This document shows positions 36,901-49,200 of a DNA stretch of 64,000 nucleotides, piece by piece. The notes under the pieces were generated by a model, which was not told the origin of the DNA, made no database searches, and saw only the letters and a program-made list of their open reading frames with translations. This stretch comes from Okapia johnstoni (taxonomy: Eukaryota > Chordata > Mammalia > Artiodactyla > Giraffidae), in contig CM044306.1 in assembly GCA_024291935.2 (NCBI GenBank), positions 6,597,001 through 6,661,000 of the forward strand, given 5' to 3'. How positions within the stretch are numbered: the stretch's first letter is position 1; every line of letters starts with the position of its first letter. Made by a program: the position numbers and the translations under genes.

Positions 36901-37955
36901 AAGCCTTCCACCAAGTTAGGCAAGGGCTCGGAAGAGAGGTCCTCCCAGTCCACACACCGTGCCCAGGGTCCCCTTGCCCGGCTGCAGTGGCATGAGTGGC
37001 CAGAAAGGCCCGGGCTGCGCAGGTGGAGATAGTACGGAAGAGACAATGGATGTCTCGGGCCCCGCCCAAGAACAGGAAACCTCCTCCATCCAGCCCAGGA
37101 ACCCCGGCCAGAGGTGAACTCATTTGGCAAACGTCAAAGGGGGAAGCGAAAGAGATGGGAAGCGAAGACCGAGGTCCGAAGGTTTGAGCGCAGAAAACCC
37201 ACTTGGAACGACACGCTCCCCCTCCCATTCGGAGGTGGGCGCGGGAGGGGAAGGAGCAGGGGTCTTTCCTTTGTTAGCAGAGGGGAGGCACTTGGCGGAG
37301 GGTTTACGGTTGGGTCCCGAACGGGGGCGGAGATCGTGATGACCAGCCCCGCCCGAACACGAATGCCACCTGCCAGGCGGACCCGAGTGGGCAGGAACCC
37401 GCCGGACCCGACCGCTGCGGCTGCAGGATCTGACCGCCACGCCGGGCGCGGGGCCACCACCTGCTCCGGGGCTAGAGGCACGAGCGCGTGGCGGGGGGTG
37501 GGACAATGGGGCCAGATCAAGGGGCCCCGCGGGCTACCCGCACACCTGGGGCCCAAGACCACCGCCCTGGGGCCGAGCTGGCCGCGCCGCAAAAGGCAGA
37601 AAGCGAACCCTCTCAGCACGTCCGGACTAACGAAAACCCGCCGCGCGGCGAGCGCGAGCGGCCCCGGCCCTTCCCAGCCCCTTGCTTCGGGGGAGGAATG
37701 AATGGGAGAGAAGCAGGAATCGGGCGGGGCCGGCGCGTCAGGCTCGCCGGCCGCACAAAGGCGGAGCCGGTGGCCGAGCCCGGGCAGTCGGCCGGGCGCG
37801 AGCGCAGCGCCCCGGGCACGTTACAGCCAACAACGGGCCGCCAGACCCGCCCGGCCCCCTGGGCAGCAGCCCTCCCGCCCCGGAAACCCCTCGCCTCACC
37901 GGGAGCTGTTCCTGCTGTTGGGGTCGACGCCCTTGAAGGTGGTGGTGGTGGTCAT
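24996..37955 (-). CDS. JPT1: JPT1 (HN1), Jupiter microtubule-associated homolog 1 (5 coding exons)
   Basis: Minus-strand coding exons 37900-37955, 31693-31835, 31248-31345, 29868-29886 and 24996-25144 join to 154 residues, the usual length. Start [18 protein letters not shown] (ATG at 37953-37955, with G at -3); stop TAG at 24996-24998. All introns are GT-AG and phases agree. Visible features are [20 protein letters not shown] near residues 20-40, the Arg-Lys patch [11 protein letters not shown], the Ser-rich [19 protein letters not shown], and a Pro/Val/Ala-rich C-terminus ending [12 protein letters not shown]. No transmembrane or enzymatic domain is seen; the protein is low-complexity and probably disordered. 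Family members are reported to associate with microtubules and to affect cell proliferation and signalling; the sequence does not show this directly. The fourth exon is only 19 nt. Confidence 0.96.
25626..25842 (+). repeat. Bov-tA SINE with 9-bp TSD
   Basis: tgcttccctggtggctcagc head, both Bov-A modules and a short tail. TACACATGG at 25617-25625 and 25843-25851 is a perfect duplication. Antisense to JPT1. Confidence 0.9.
28665..28905 (+). repeat. Long CHR-type SINE
   Basis: gggcctccctggtggctcag head, gggtttgatccctggtcggg B-box, body with cacaactgttgagcccatgc and gtgcagcaaccaagacccag, tail (aataaa)n. Confidence 0.88.
32830..33160 (-). repeat. Old L1 ORF2 fragment, antisense
   Basis: T-rich strand with tttgttccattccaaatatt, gggtctttccagtatgattt and gaatgtatacttgccagtgt. 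It continues after a SINE from 33281 to about 33345. Confidence 0.6.
33160..33280 (-). repeat. CHR-type SINE inside the L1
   Basis: tttttttggctacgccccat, gatcctagttccccaccaga, ccaaccactagaccaccaag, ending gaagtccc. Confidence 0.87.
33470..33900 (+). repeat. Old L1 ORF2 3' part, sense
   Basis: A-rich strand: attggaagaaaacatgtacg, acttggccaaaatacacata, gaatcatgagaaataaaaat. Opposite orientation to 32830-33345, so at least two old L1 events or an inverted insertion. Confidence 0.55.
34340..34650. repeat. hAT-Charlie type DNA transposon remnant
   Basis: tttctgtaaaggaccaaaca, ttttggcttgtgggtcactc, gttccaataaaactttattt and ccagctggacttggctatag follow a common mammalian hAT MITE. The exact subfamily is not certain. 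Confidence 0.6.
35330..35430 (+). repeat. CHR-type SINE
   Basis: agacttccctggtggtgcag head and gggtttgatccctggtaggg B-box. Flanks attagcttgcttca and attaacttgcttca look like a target duplication with one change. Confidence 0.82.
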
Positions 37956-38320
37956 GGCGCCGAAGAGCGAGGTAGGCTGGCGCGGAGCGGAGCGCTGAAA
38001 GGGTCAGGTCGGAGGGGCGCAGAGCAGCTCGCCAACCCACAGTCGGCGACCGCTGCAGGAGCCTCCGCCGCGGCTTGCCTACCGGACCGCCGGTTTTATA
38101 GGGCTCACAAACCTCCGCCCCCCACCCCGGCGGCATTGGTCGATTCAAACGACCCTGTTCACTCCTATTGGCTCCCTGGAGTGCCAAGCATCCTGCGGCG
38201 TCACGACGGGCTGAGACGGGCCCTGCTCAGCCTAAACCCGCCCCCTTCCTGATCAGGGAAGGTCTGGGGACGTTTCCCCTCCCCCACCCTCAAATCTCGG
38301 AGATGATTGGACAAAAGACA
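36960..38320 (-). promoter_or_regulatory. JPT1: JPT1 CpG island and promoter
   Basis: GC-rich block around exon 1. On the minus strand there is a TATAAAA at 38094-38100 and three CCAAT boxes at 38135-38139, 38167-38171 and 38306-38310 (plus-strand attgg). The start site should lie near 38065, giving a 5'UTR of about 110 nt. TATA plus repeated CCAAT in a CpG island suggests NF-Y-linked, proliferation-type regulation; this is inference. Confidence 0.75.
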
Positions 38321-39404
38321 AACCTGCCCCGCGCTCCGTCCAAGTAGTGCTCGCTGTCACTTAAAAAAGTTACCTTGATAGAAGGAAAAGCTCGCTCTGA
38401 GCTAGTTGGAAATCACAAGTTGAGGACATGTTCATCTTCACCGTTCATTTATTTTGCCTTACTCATGGAGGGTAGCAAGGGCATGCTCCTGCTACAAATA
38501 CGAGTTTATTGAATACCTACTCTGTGTCCTGCCTGGAAACCTGACAGTCCCAAACCAGCAGCACTATGAGTCAGCAACAGAAAGCACACGAAGATGATCG
38601 CTTGTAAAACGACGGGAAATTCTTTACATTTTAATGTTACTATTTAGCTGTAATGCGTGGTGCATGCACTAAACCCAAATTACAGTCGTTCCCATTTGAG
38701 GGCCGGTTCTTAAGGCCGGTTAATGCCAGGCTTCAGGGAATGGCCACATCCCTTGCTACTAAGGCCACGGGAGTAGTCCAGGCCTCTGCAGCTGTTTATA
38801 ACCGTTAAGTCATGACTCTTCCACCTGTCTGGGTAAATCTATCCCCGCAACAAATGCAGACACACTTGTAGGGCTCAGGAATAACTGCTTATAAGATCAT
38901 AATAGCAAAGTCTTGGGCAAACCAGAGGCGAGGCCTTCCCGGTCACGCTATTTCCTCAAGGCAGATCTCTTGATTTCCCATAAGAAGTGAACTACATTCC
39001 TCTTTGTGTGGCCTCCTCCTTCCTGGCCATCTATTGGTTAACCACTCTCCTGGGTTTTCATGAAAAGCCAAAGACAAGCCCTCCTCTTCCAGAAGGCCTG
39101 GGTCATGTGTTTATGTGCTTACCATAAAAGCATGAAGCATACCACTTGTATGGATTAAAATCTCTTTCCAAAGGCTGGACCTAAAGTTCCAAAACTGTAA
39201 AAACAACCCCCCCAAAAAACTCTTCAGGCCAACCTAGTGAGCATGCATCCCCTCTTCAAAAGTCACAGTTATTAACTAGGAGGAAGTGGAATATGGTGGT
39301 TGTGAGCTCAGTGTCTCAAAGGAGAAATTCAGGTTTGAATCTCAAATCTTACCTTTTCTGAGCACTGTTTCATTTGCAAAACAAGGATTGACTAGTATCT
39401 AGAC

Positions 39405-39558
39405 AGAGGATGAGATGCCTGGATGGCATCACCGACTCGATGGACATGAGTTTGGATAAACTCCGGGAGTTGGTGATGGACAGGGAGGCCTGGCGGGCTG
39501 CGATTCATGGGGTCGCAGAGAGTCAGACACGACCGAGCGACTGAACTGAACTGAACTG
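39405..39558 (+). repeat. BovB LINE 3' end
   Basis: gaggatgagatgcctggatg, cgatggacatgagtttggat, gatggacagggaggcctggc, ending gactgaactgaactgaactg. Confidence 0.88.
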
Positions 39559-39630
39559 GAGACTCCACAGACCTGAGAAGACTGGATGAGGAAATGGACG
39601 TAAGGTACTTGTCCTGACATGGCATCAACG

Positions 39631-39752
39631 TGATAGCCATTTTTATTATCAGACTTACTTGGAAAGTAACCACATTTTTCTTTAAACAACATGATAGCCA
39701 TTTTTATTATCAGACTTACTTGGAAAGTAACCACATTTTTCTTTAAACAATC
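39631..39752. repeat. 61-bp tandem duplication, two copies
   Basis: 39631-39689 and 39692-39750 are identical over 59 bp (start tgatagccatttttattatc, end ttctttaaacaa), with a 61-bp period. It lies just 3' of a BovB end. Confidence 0.93.
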
Positions 39753-40328
39753 TGCAAGTGGTTTTGTTAAATGAGGGATTTAGACTTGACTCTTAGGGTC
39801 CATTTTCGCCTAAATTTTTCAGTTTGCACTGGCTTGCCTTATTTCCTCTGGAAACCAGAAAGCCTATGTTCTGGTTCGGCTTCCTCCCAATTTAAGACAC
39901 TTGTAGGTCATTTATATCCTCGAGCCCAGGTTTTTTTATCTGTAAAATGGGGTTAACAGTAGCTATTCTGTAAAATTTGGAATGAGATCATTAGGGACCC
40001 CATCCTGGCTGCGTAACAGAATAATCTATGAGCTTTTGGGGGATTTCTGGATACAGGATACAGCAATGGATATCTGGAATAAGTTAAACAGACAATTCTC
40101 ATATACATACAGCTTGGGCTGAGAACCTTTGCTTCAAAGGTAAGGAATCAGTTCCAAGAGAATCCTTTTTAATCTAATCTGATTTATGAAGAGTAAATTC
40201 ACATAAAACAGACATCTGATTAAAGCCATCTGAGGTCTGTTTGGAACACTCCTTGTATTTTACAGTAAATACTGCCAGAAATTTCCAGAATAACTAGCCT
40301 TCCTATTTACTTGTTCACATACTTAACA

Positions 40329-40411
40329 CTGAGTTGGTCAAAAAGCTCATTCGGATTTTTCCATAAGCTGTTTTGGAAAAAAACTGAAGAATTTTTGGCC
40401 AACCCAATAGT
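40329..40411. mobile_element. Mariner-type MITE
   Basis: About 82 bp with inverted ends: ctgagttggtcaaaaagctc and atttttggccaacccaata. Same family as the one at 12326. Confidence 0.78.
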
Positions 40412-41134
40412 TTTGACCAAATTACCGTACTTCACTTTCTGCTGCAAAATTGAGATTTGGGGTAAAAGATACGATATGTAGCTCTGCTATAATCTTTGCT
40501 TCAGATGACCAGCTAAGTTGAAAATGGGACTAATCAAATTACATTTTTCCCACAAAGATCAACACAGATCAGGATCAAAAGATGCAAAAGGATGGGACGA
40601 TGCGAATATCTGCTTATAAAGTCATGAAGGCCTATCATTATGATTTTTAAAATACACACAAGGGTCTGTATCAATACAAAATTTGCTTCAAATTCTCAGG
40701 TTAACCTAAAAATCTAAATAGAAGACACATGAAATCTTATAACAAGGAATGATCTCACAGCTATTTCAGGACCTACAGCAGTGTTTTTAAACTTTTATGA
40801 AGCAGAATCCAAATATATAAAATAGATTAACAGAACTCTGGCTCTCTCTGCTTCCCCATCCTTGGCCACTTTCTACTTGGTCCTCCTCTTCTTGCACAAC
40901 CTCAGGGTTCCATGAAACTTTAAAATCACTGCCCTATATGCATGTCCATTTTCACCTGCTTTTTAAATACAGTTAATAGAAGAATGAGCAGTTGCCTCCA
41001 CTTCTTTTTCAGCAGTAAATACTCTTCAGCTTCCTGCAGTCCCAACTGCCACTTCCCTACTATATCCATTTGTACTAGTCTTCCATTTTAATTCACTTCA
41101 GGAAGCCTGGCAGTCAGCTTTCCCAATAGGTCTT

Positions 41135-41245
41135 TTGTTTGTTGGCATCAGGTCCTAGTTTTAGTTGCAGCATGTGGGATTGAACCCAGGCCCCCTGCAT
41201 TGTGATCACTAAGCCTTAGCCACTCAACCACCAGGGAAGTCCCCC
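41135..41245 (-). repeat. CHR-type SINE
   Basis: tcaggtcctagttttagttg, ggattgaacccaggccccct, cactcaaccaccagggaagt. Abuts another at 41250. Confidence 0.78.
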
Positions 41246-41249
41246 CAAA

Positions 41250-41355
41250 AGATTTTTTTGGCCACTTCACCCAGCATGCATAACTTCCACAACCAGGGAT
41301 CAAACCTGTGGCCTTTGCAGTGGGTACTCAATCTTTAACCACTGGATCACCAGGC
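41250..41355 (-). repeat. CHR-type SINE
   Basis: tttttttggccacttcaccc, tccacaaccagggatcaaac, tctttaaccactggatcacc. Tandem with the preceding copy, same orientation. Confidence 0.76.
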
Positions 41356-43231
41356 TTTTGTAAACCCAATATTCTTAGAAATTCCTTAGAACACAATCTA
41401 TTGTTCTGAAGCATGTGGTAAAAAAAATTTTACTATTTAAAAGATGTCAGAATATGATTAAGGCCCTAATAAATTTTTATTTGGACAGGAATCCTGCTGC
41501 TTTTTACATTTGTTGCTGAGGGTGTGGACAGTTTTATCCAAGTATGCGATGTACAACTTAAAATAGAAAAATCTGCTAGTACTACTTGTGCCTATTAAAG
41601 ATAATAAGTAAATTTTCACCAAACACAAAAAATGCACTAACATAGCATCTCTTCATCCTCACACATTGGTTTGTGTCTTGACTGTTACCAGCTTTCCCAT
41701 TACCAGGTAAACTGAGTCGCCCGTAATTTCAACTTGTCCCTATTTATTCCAAAATGCCAGAGGAAATGGCAATCTACATAGCCTCCTTACTGGAATTTAT
41801 TCCACCTAGATTCTGCAATTGGGTTTGAACCAACCTCTTGAATAGTGTCTTTCACTGTGATCCAATACACATATATTAGGTTGAACCATATGACACTGCA
41901 AATATCTATTTTTGATCTACGTGAATAGCAATTACATATGTTTAACCATATACTTTAATACATACTCTTAATGTTTTCTATTCCTTATTACTAAAAGGAA
42001 ATACTGGTCATGTGCTTCTGAACTTGGTTGAGTGACTTAATTAATGAACGGCCCAACTACAAGTTTCACTTTCAACCCCTATTGCAGCATGCCCCATAAG
42101 TATATCACTCATACATACATTCTGCATCCATCACTCCTAGAGCCAAATTTAGTATGCATCTGTCCATTCTTTTCTTAGCTGCATCCTCACCACACAAAAA
42201 AAGAAAAAGGCAGACCAATGCCAAGAGGAAAACAGCCCAAGGAGTTTATTTTCTCTTAAAACTCATTTGCCATTAAGTAAATCAAATGAACCAACCTAGA
42301 GGCCTCAAATATGGAAAATGGCTTTGTCATATTCTTGCCTTCTCTTTCTCTGACATGCCCTCTGGTCATTCTGAAATACAGAGGAAGAGAATGGTTCCTA
42401 TTTCCCTATTTCTTCCCTCCTCCTCTCATACTAAGAGCTGAATAAGATGGTGATTTTTGTCTTCTTTCCCCAATGGCAAGTTTTCTATTTAATTAAAAAA
42501 AAAATATCTAAACAATCTATCCTGTTCTAAGGTGAATTTCACCTCTTTTGCAAAAGTAATTACTAACATTACAAATATCAAGTAACTTAAAAGGGTATGC
42601 TCAGAAAACGGGACAATTCTTAGTATTCCATATTCTGTAACTTGTTGCAAAACGAGCCACATAATACTTCTTAAAGTATCTAGTGCAAAGAAAACTATTA
42701 CATAGAAATTCTTGGACTTTTCACAAAGGCCCTAAGGGCATAGGAAATCCTAAAATGAGCTCATACATAGTCACATGTCACTGCTTACAGGGAAATAACA
42801 CTCCACATTCCAAATAACAGATTAAATTCCTAACCTGTTTATATACTCTGTTCTAATTACGTTCCACTATTTTCATTAGTTAACCACTACACATACCAAT
42901 CTCAGTACAAAACACATATATTTCTTACTAAATCCTGGGCTAACCCTCAAATCATCACCCAGATAAAATGTTGAAGCATCCTGTGGATGGGTCCTTTGGT
43001 TCTAAAGTATTGGAGAATCATTAAAATCTTGAGGATTGTTTTTCCTTTAAGGCTGGTTAGGGCACAATTTAGTATTAAGCATTTATTCAAACACCTAAAG
43101 AGACAAAGATGATATTCAGTTTTTGACATGAAAAGAAAGTACAGGCCAATTGGTAGGGATTATGGTATTCAACATGACGCCCCAGGCAGAGCACTTACTT
43201 CATACGAAAACAATTTTTATTTAAAATTAAA

Positions 43232-43490
43232 CATGGAACTTCCCTGGTGGTCGTGGCTAAGATTCTGCCTTCCAATGCAGGGGACACAGATTTGAACCCT
43301 AGTCAGGGACCCAAGATCCCACATGCCATGGAGCAGCTAAGCCCAAGAGCCATACTGAGCCCTCGTGCTCCAAACCTGTGTGCCAGAACTAGAGAGTCAG
43401 TGCGCTGCAACTACTGAGCCCCTCTGCCACAACTTGAGTCTGTGCACCTTAAAGAAAGATCCTGCATGATGCAACTAAGACAAATACATA
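43232..43490 (+). repeat. Long CHR-type SINE
   Basis: ggaacttccctggtggtcgt head, ccttccaatgcaggggacac, and the body with gtgctccaaacctgtgtgcc and caactactgagcccctctgc. Confidence 0.85.
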
Positions 43491-44091
43491 AAATTACAGA
43501 GTTCAGTACATGGAAGGGATTGTTAGACAGCTAAAACATCTCATTTAATGTTTACCATGAGGTGCTTGGCTCTCAAGAGTTGTGAGAATACTTCTCAATT
43601 CCATATTGCACTGAAAATGTATTTCTGGGGGTAGGGCCCAGGCATTGGTATTTTTTAAAAGCTCACTAGGGTATTCTAATGCAAAACCATGATCCAGTCA
43701 GTCATATTTAAAAGCAGCATCATTCCAACTCAAAAATAACCCTCTGTGGCACAGCTGGCCCTCTCCAATACCCCATAGCCCCCATGAAGATCTTGCAAAA
43801 ACTTTCCAATGGGCCTCCCTCAAATCCTGGGATTCCATCATCTTACAGACCTCCTTGTGTCACAATCCCCTACATAATTACACACTGACTCAAGTCTCCA
43901 GTTTCTCCTTAAACTGTTTACTTCTTCCTGTTCCATCCACCCTCACCCTCTTTAGACACAATGTAACCTACTCACCCAATTAATTTCCACGAAATCATAA
44001 AAAAGAAAAACAATGAGCCAAATAACTTGATACTCTTATTTCTGAAAAGTTGCTAATACCTTTTGTTTCCAGTTCAAAAGCAGCGAGTATG

Positions 44092-44290
44092 AAGGCTTCC
44101 CAGGTGGCGCTAGAGGTTAACAACCCACCTGCCAATGTAGGAGATGCAAGAGACTGGGGTTCAATCCCTGGGCTGGGAAGATGGCTGGGGAAGAAAATGG
44201 CAACCCACTCCAGTATTCTTGCCTGGAGAACCCCTTGGACAAAGCCTGAAGGGCTAGTCCATGGGGTCCGAGTCAGACAGGACTGAACCT
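44092..44290 (+). repeat. Bov-tA SINE
   Basis: aggcttcccaggtggcgcta head, ggttcaatccctgggctggg, caacccactccagtattctt and a shortened 3' module. Confidence 0.87.
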
Positions 44291-45644
44291 ATACAGACTG
44301 GGTTCACTTAGATACTATTTGCTACTTCTGAGATACAAACATGTGGACTACGTAAGCACAGCAAGAAAGTGTTTAGCAAAACTATCCTAACAGTTAACCA
44401 AAACAGCAGTATAACTCTCATCACTTGAACCTCTCCTCCCAAGCCAAAAAAATTAAAATGCTACAATTACTTTTAGCATTTTCAACAATTCGCTTATTTT
44501 CAAAGTCTTAAAAAGAATCCTTCCTTAATAAAGTTCTCTGGCTTGAATTTCAATCCTAAATTTACCTTTGGGGACAACAAAATTCCACTATTTAATAGTA
44601 CCTAGGACAACAAGAGAAATGTACTTACCTGATCTAAGAATTCTTGGGGGCAGGCTTCTCACATTATTTCAAAATATAAATTGTAAAAACAGGTTGGCAC
44701 ACTACACATACAGGAAAATAAAAACTTCAGTTGATTTAACTTACAAATACAGTCAAGAACCTATGCAATTCCTGCTCTCGGAAAGCTCCTTCACTATAGA
44801 AATGGGGAATATAAGACAGACCACATTGCAACAGAATAGAGTACATGATAGTTCATGCCATCTTCATTCAAAAGGCCACAATTAGGCAGTAAGGGTGGGA
44901 ATTCAGTTTCTTGAGAACCAGTTGGAAAACTCGATTAAGTCATCAGAAAACCTAATCTCTAGTCCCAGTTCTATAGCCATCTATTACTAACTGTGGGACA
45001 AATTATCCTCTGGACCTCAGCCTTCTCATATTTAAAACAGGGTTAGAATTAGATAGAGTCTTGACATCTTTCCAGCTCCAATATTCTATTTACTGGTTCT
45101 GTAGCTGTTTTCTTTCCCTATACATTTGAATTTAAAAACTGTAGTGATCTGCATATTTAATTGCTGTAAGAATGTATATATATAGGTAAAAATGTTTTCT
45201 GTCACTTAAGATCCTTAAATAAGGAACAAAAACTCTCTTTTAGGTTAGGGAGTATCTACCATCAGACAAAATGAAGATTAGAATGGTGAAGTGTGATACA
45301 TCAGAGTCAGCAAAATTAGAACTTTTTCCTAGCTCTGTGTACTCATCAGCTCTGCCTCAGGTAGTGGTTACAAAAAAGAATACTTGAGAGTAAACCCCCA
45401 ACACTAGGACCCAACTTTTTGCTGGTACAAGTTGCACACTTGGAACTGAACTTCCTGATGGAGGCTGCGGCATTCCTTGCTAGTCATTTACGTAAGTTTG
45501 CTATTCCTTGTTTTGTGTTCGTCTGTCAGAAATGCAAAGCAGCTTCATTTCCTCCTTGAAATGTTACTTTCAGCAGGCCTATTCAGGTCATGTTTTTCTC
45601 TAAGCTTCAACTTTCTATTTAACATTCCTCAGAATAAAGAAAAC

Positions 45645-46243
45645 AGCTCATTTTAAACAAGAAGTTTATTTAAACAACAAGACGCTTGACTTGAAGGGAA
45701 AACTATCTAGGATTCATTTCTTTTAGAGTAATTTATCCCTACTTAAAGACAGATTGCCCTACATGTAACAGCTACGTACAAAAAAGTTATAAAATTGTCC
45801 TTGGTTTTACAATGATAAATGAAACATTAAAATTCTCCAATCGAACAAGGTATGCGAGAGTTTTTATGTTGTTCTTTCTTTTGTTAAACAGTGAGAGCAA
45901 AATAACTTACTGGAATATAAAGATAAGAGCTGATGAGCATGCCACTAATGGAGAAAAGGGGGTATTTTCACAGAATCAGTATTTTTCCCCATCCCATCTC
46001 CATTTGATGTCAATCAAAACATACCATTGGCCATTTAGTTAAAAAAAAAAAATGCAATATGCTTGTGCACATACACCAGTTACTTTATGTACAATAAAGG
46101 AATAGGGAAGGGGAAAATGAAAGAAGAGAGAAACTATACTGTAGTAGTCAGGATGTGGTGGAACCAAATTGCGGTTTTCTAATTGAGAATGTCTTCTTGG
46201 TCTGGAGGAACAGAATTCTGGAGTAAAGTAGCAGGTTCCCTTT
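45645..46243 (-). other. SUMO2: SUMO2 3'UTR
   Basis: About 600 nt from the TAA at 46244-46246 to the poly(A) region. The plus-strand AATAAA near 46093 is on the wrong strand and was not used. Confidence 0.78.
45665..45670 (-). terminator. SUMO2: SUMO2 poly(A) signal AATAAA
   Basis: Plus-strand tttatt in gaagtttatttaaac, canonical on the minus strand. Cleavage expected near 45645. Confidence 0.78.
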
Positions 46244-49200
46244 TTAGTAGACACCTCCTGTCTGCTGCTGGAATACATCAATTGTATCTTCATCTTCCAT
46301 CTCCAACTAGCATAAATGAGAAAAAATAATCCACCATTGGTTACTCAGTTCTTAAAATGTTTAACTATCAGACTTAAATATCCTGAATAAGTTCTACCCC
46401 TTCCAGTGTTATTTCAGATGTCCCACAGCTTAAAGTAGCATTAGACTTAGGTTTGAATAATTTTCAACTTGGTCTTTTTTATTAACGTTATAGGAAACTG
46501 AGTTTTTAAGTTAAAAAATGAGTATGACCGTAAGTTAAATCATCTCATCTTTCATTACTGAAAATAAAAGCGATGTGTATGAAGGATCTCAATGCAATGT
46601 TTAGATGAGCAAAAACCTGAAAATAACCAAATTATCAAAAACCCAAAGAAATATGGTACATGCATACAAGAAATACCATGTAGCTATTATTAAAGAATAA
46701 GTATATTTACACATGCAGAAAAGGAAATACCCTTTAGAGACAGTATTAGGCTAAAAAACAAATTTAAAAACCAGGCATCAAATACCATATAGTATTACAT
46801 TTGTATACATATTTTTAATTTTGTGTAAATGTATGTACAACAGGAATATATCCTTGCCTATGTACAAAACAGTGGTTACCACTATGCAGTAAAGAAAGGC
46901 ATATGGGAAAAACAGACTTGTTAAAATCAAAAGGGAACTATTTCTAATGAAGTTGAAATATAGTACAAGTAGGGCTAAAGTATTAAAATATTAATAAGTC
47001 TCAATTCTCTATTTGTAAAATGGAGTATTATCATTTAGTTATAAGAATTCAATAAGTCAAAGAAAGTATCTAAAAAAATGGTAAGTGCATTAACAACTAT
47101 ACTGCTGTTAAAAGTGGCTGCTAAGATGGTCTAATTTGTACAATTCTGCTACTTAATAAATACTGGAAGAACAATTCTAAAATGAGTTAGTTTTATTCTA
47201 AAACAAATTCAATTCCAAATACTAAAATGGTCAATTCCAAATTCAACTTGAAGATTTTATAAATGCAGTTGTGAACAAACCTTCCCCAGGTTTAACTATT
47301 TGCAGTTAGCATAACAGACAAGTTCCAGAACTTTTTGGTGGTGGGTGAGAGTTTCAAAAAACAGAAAATACATTATCATCAGAGCCCAGCATAATGGTTT
47401 AATTCTTTTAAAACCATCAAAACTGGTCTTCAGCCTATCCACTAAAATGAAACTATTGAAATGTTTTTAAATTTTATAGTGAAAGTTTAAATGCCTTTGA
47501 AGGATACAGGAGAGCTTTTTCTCTCATTCAAGAGAATTCAGCTCCTCCTTGTGGCTACACACTATAATTGCTTCTTAGAGACTCACCAACAGAAAATAGA
47601 CATGTGCAACTTTTGGAGATGATCAACAAAACAAAATCTGGATGTTCTGCTTCACTCATATTTACAACTTCCGATTTTTTATTGGGGTGATAAATTCAAA
47701 AGTACAAGGGGTCCAATTTAAATTTCTGCTATCAACTTTTTTCCCCCAAAACTGAAGTCTTAAACTGAATTTCAGAAGGTAAAAAGAAACAAAGACAAAA
47801 AATTTCTGCTACAGAAGGTAGCCCAGTCAATCCCCTACAAACTGACAGAATAACTGAGGTTATACGTAGAGATTAAGGGATCAAACAATTAAGGGTTTGG
47901 AAAGAGACCTACGATCAACAGCCTTATGAAACACAAGCTATCAAGAGACTTGCAGTTAGAGCCTTTAGATTCCCTTCAGTTCAGAAACATACGTAATCAA
48001 GACTTCAGGAGAAGCTAAAATGGCTAGAACAGCCAATCAACCACGTGTGAGAAACCCTGAGTATGATTTAGAGTTGCACTAATGAAAACAGAAGGAAAAA
48101 AACCACCTGAAGCAACAGACAGGAATTTTAATTATTTTCTCCCAAATGATGCTGGCGAGAGGAAAACTTGGATTAAAATAAAATGACCTACTAGCTTTAC
48201 TAAGTGATCAGTAGATATTAAAAAACCACTGGCACTTCCTGAATTTATTCCTATTTTTTCTTTTTGTTCCCCTTTGGCCATATTTTACATAGCTTTGAAC
48301 TCTGGTAAAGAACTATACTCCAATGACTAGAAGTTCACAAATTAACAAAGCTGTTGAGAAAATTATGAACACATTGGTTTTCAAGTTAGCACAAAGCGAT
48401 TTTTACCTGTGCAGGTGTGTCTGTTTCATTGATTGGCTGCCCGTCAAATCGGAATCTGATCTGCCTCATTGACAAACCCTGGACAAAGAGTTTAAAAGCA
48501 ATAAGAATGCAAAGAAACCGTTAAGATTATGTTAAAGCTTCCATATTGGTTAAATGATTTGGGGTGATTTTTCCTTTCTCTAAACTATAGTATGTTTTTC
48601 ATTCTATTACTAGACCTTAACTAATAAATTCTATTACTAGGGTTTAACTTCAAGAAATTTTTATGTGCATTTAAGGAGATAAATGAGCCTAAAGATGCAA
48701 CTTCCTGCAAAGGGGATTCCAGTGTTTAACTTATTCAAGAATTACCTACCTGTCACAGGGGTGGGAAAGGGAAAGGAGCAAAACAGTGAAGCTGTTGGTA
48801 ACTGCCGCCAAATGAGAACAGGATAGGAAAATAAAGTATCTTTGGAGGTATGCTGTGAATATATTAACTAGAAAAATAGCTTTCTTGGAAGCATCTTCCA
48901 CAAAGTCATTCCTGTATCATGCAAATTACAAACTATAACTCCTGTTACACAAACTCTTTGCTTTAATATTTAAATATTATTTAATATTTAATATTTAATT
49001 TAAAATTAAACTGAGTTCCTAGGACTAAAAATATTGAAATCAAGTATTCCATAAACACTTGTTTAACACCTGTATTCCCTTATTCAACAAGGATTCACTA
49101 AATTGGTCTTTAAAACTACCTGTAACATACTGCTTTCCTTTAAAACTCTAGTCTTTGACACATGCCACCCACTTCCAGACTAGCCCTTGTCTTGAGGAAC

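Larger units (their letters stand above)
25145..37899 (-). other. JPT1 introns
   Basis: Introns are 31836-37899, 31346-31692, 29887-31247 and 25145-29867. Repeats inside are listed separately. Long stretches of the 4.7-kb last intron (25850-28660 and 28910-29860) and of intron 1 (34660-35325 and 35430-36960) show AT-rich sequence without a feature I can support. Confidence 0.8.
38321..45644. other. JPT1-SUMO2 intergenic region
   Basis: No exon recognised. Holds a BovB end, a 61-bp tandem duplication, a MITE and several SINEs. Stretches 41360-43230 and 44300-45640 are AT-rich with nothing I can support. Confidence 0.7.

Noticed and set aside
37488..38252. A 254-residue open frame on the plus strand across the JPT1 CpG island.
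   Set aside because: It is antisense to JPT1 exon 1 and its promoter. GC-rich DNA lowers stop frequency, and the peptide is Ala/Pro/Gly/Arg-rich with no recognisable domain.
46090..46100. AATAAA near 46093 as a SUMO2 poly(A) signal.
   Set aside because: It is on the plus strand, whereas SUMO2 is on the minus strand; the proper minus-strand signal is at 45665-45670.
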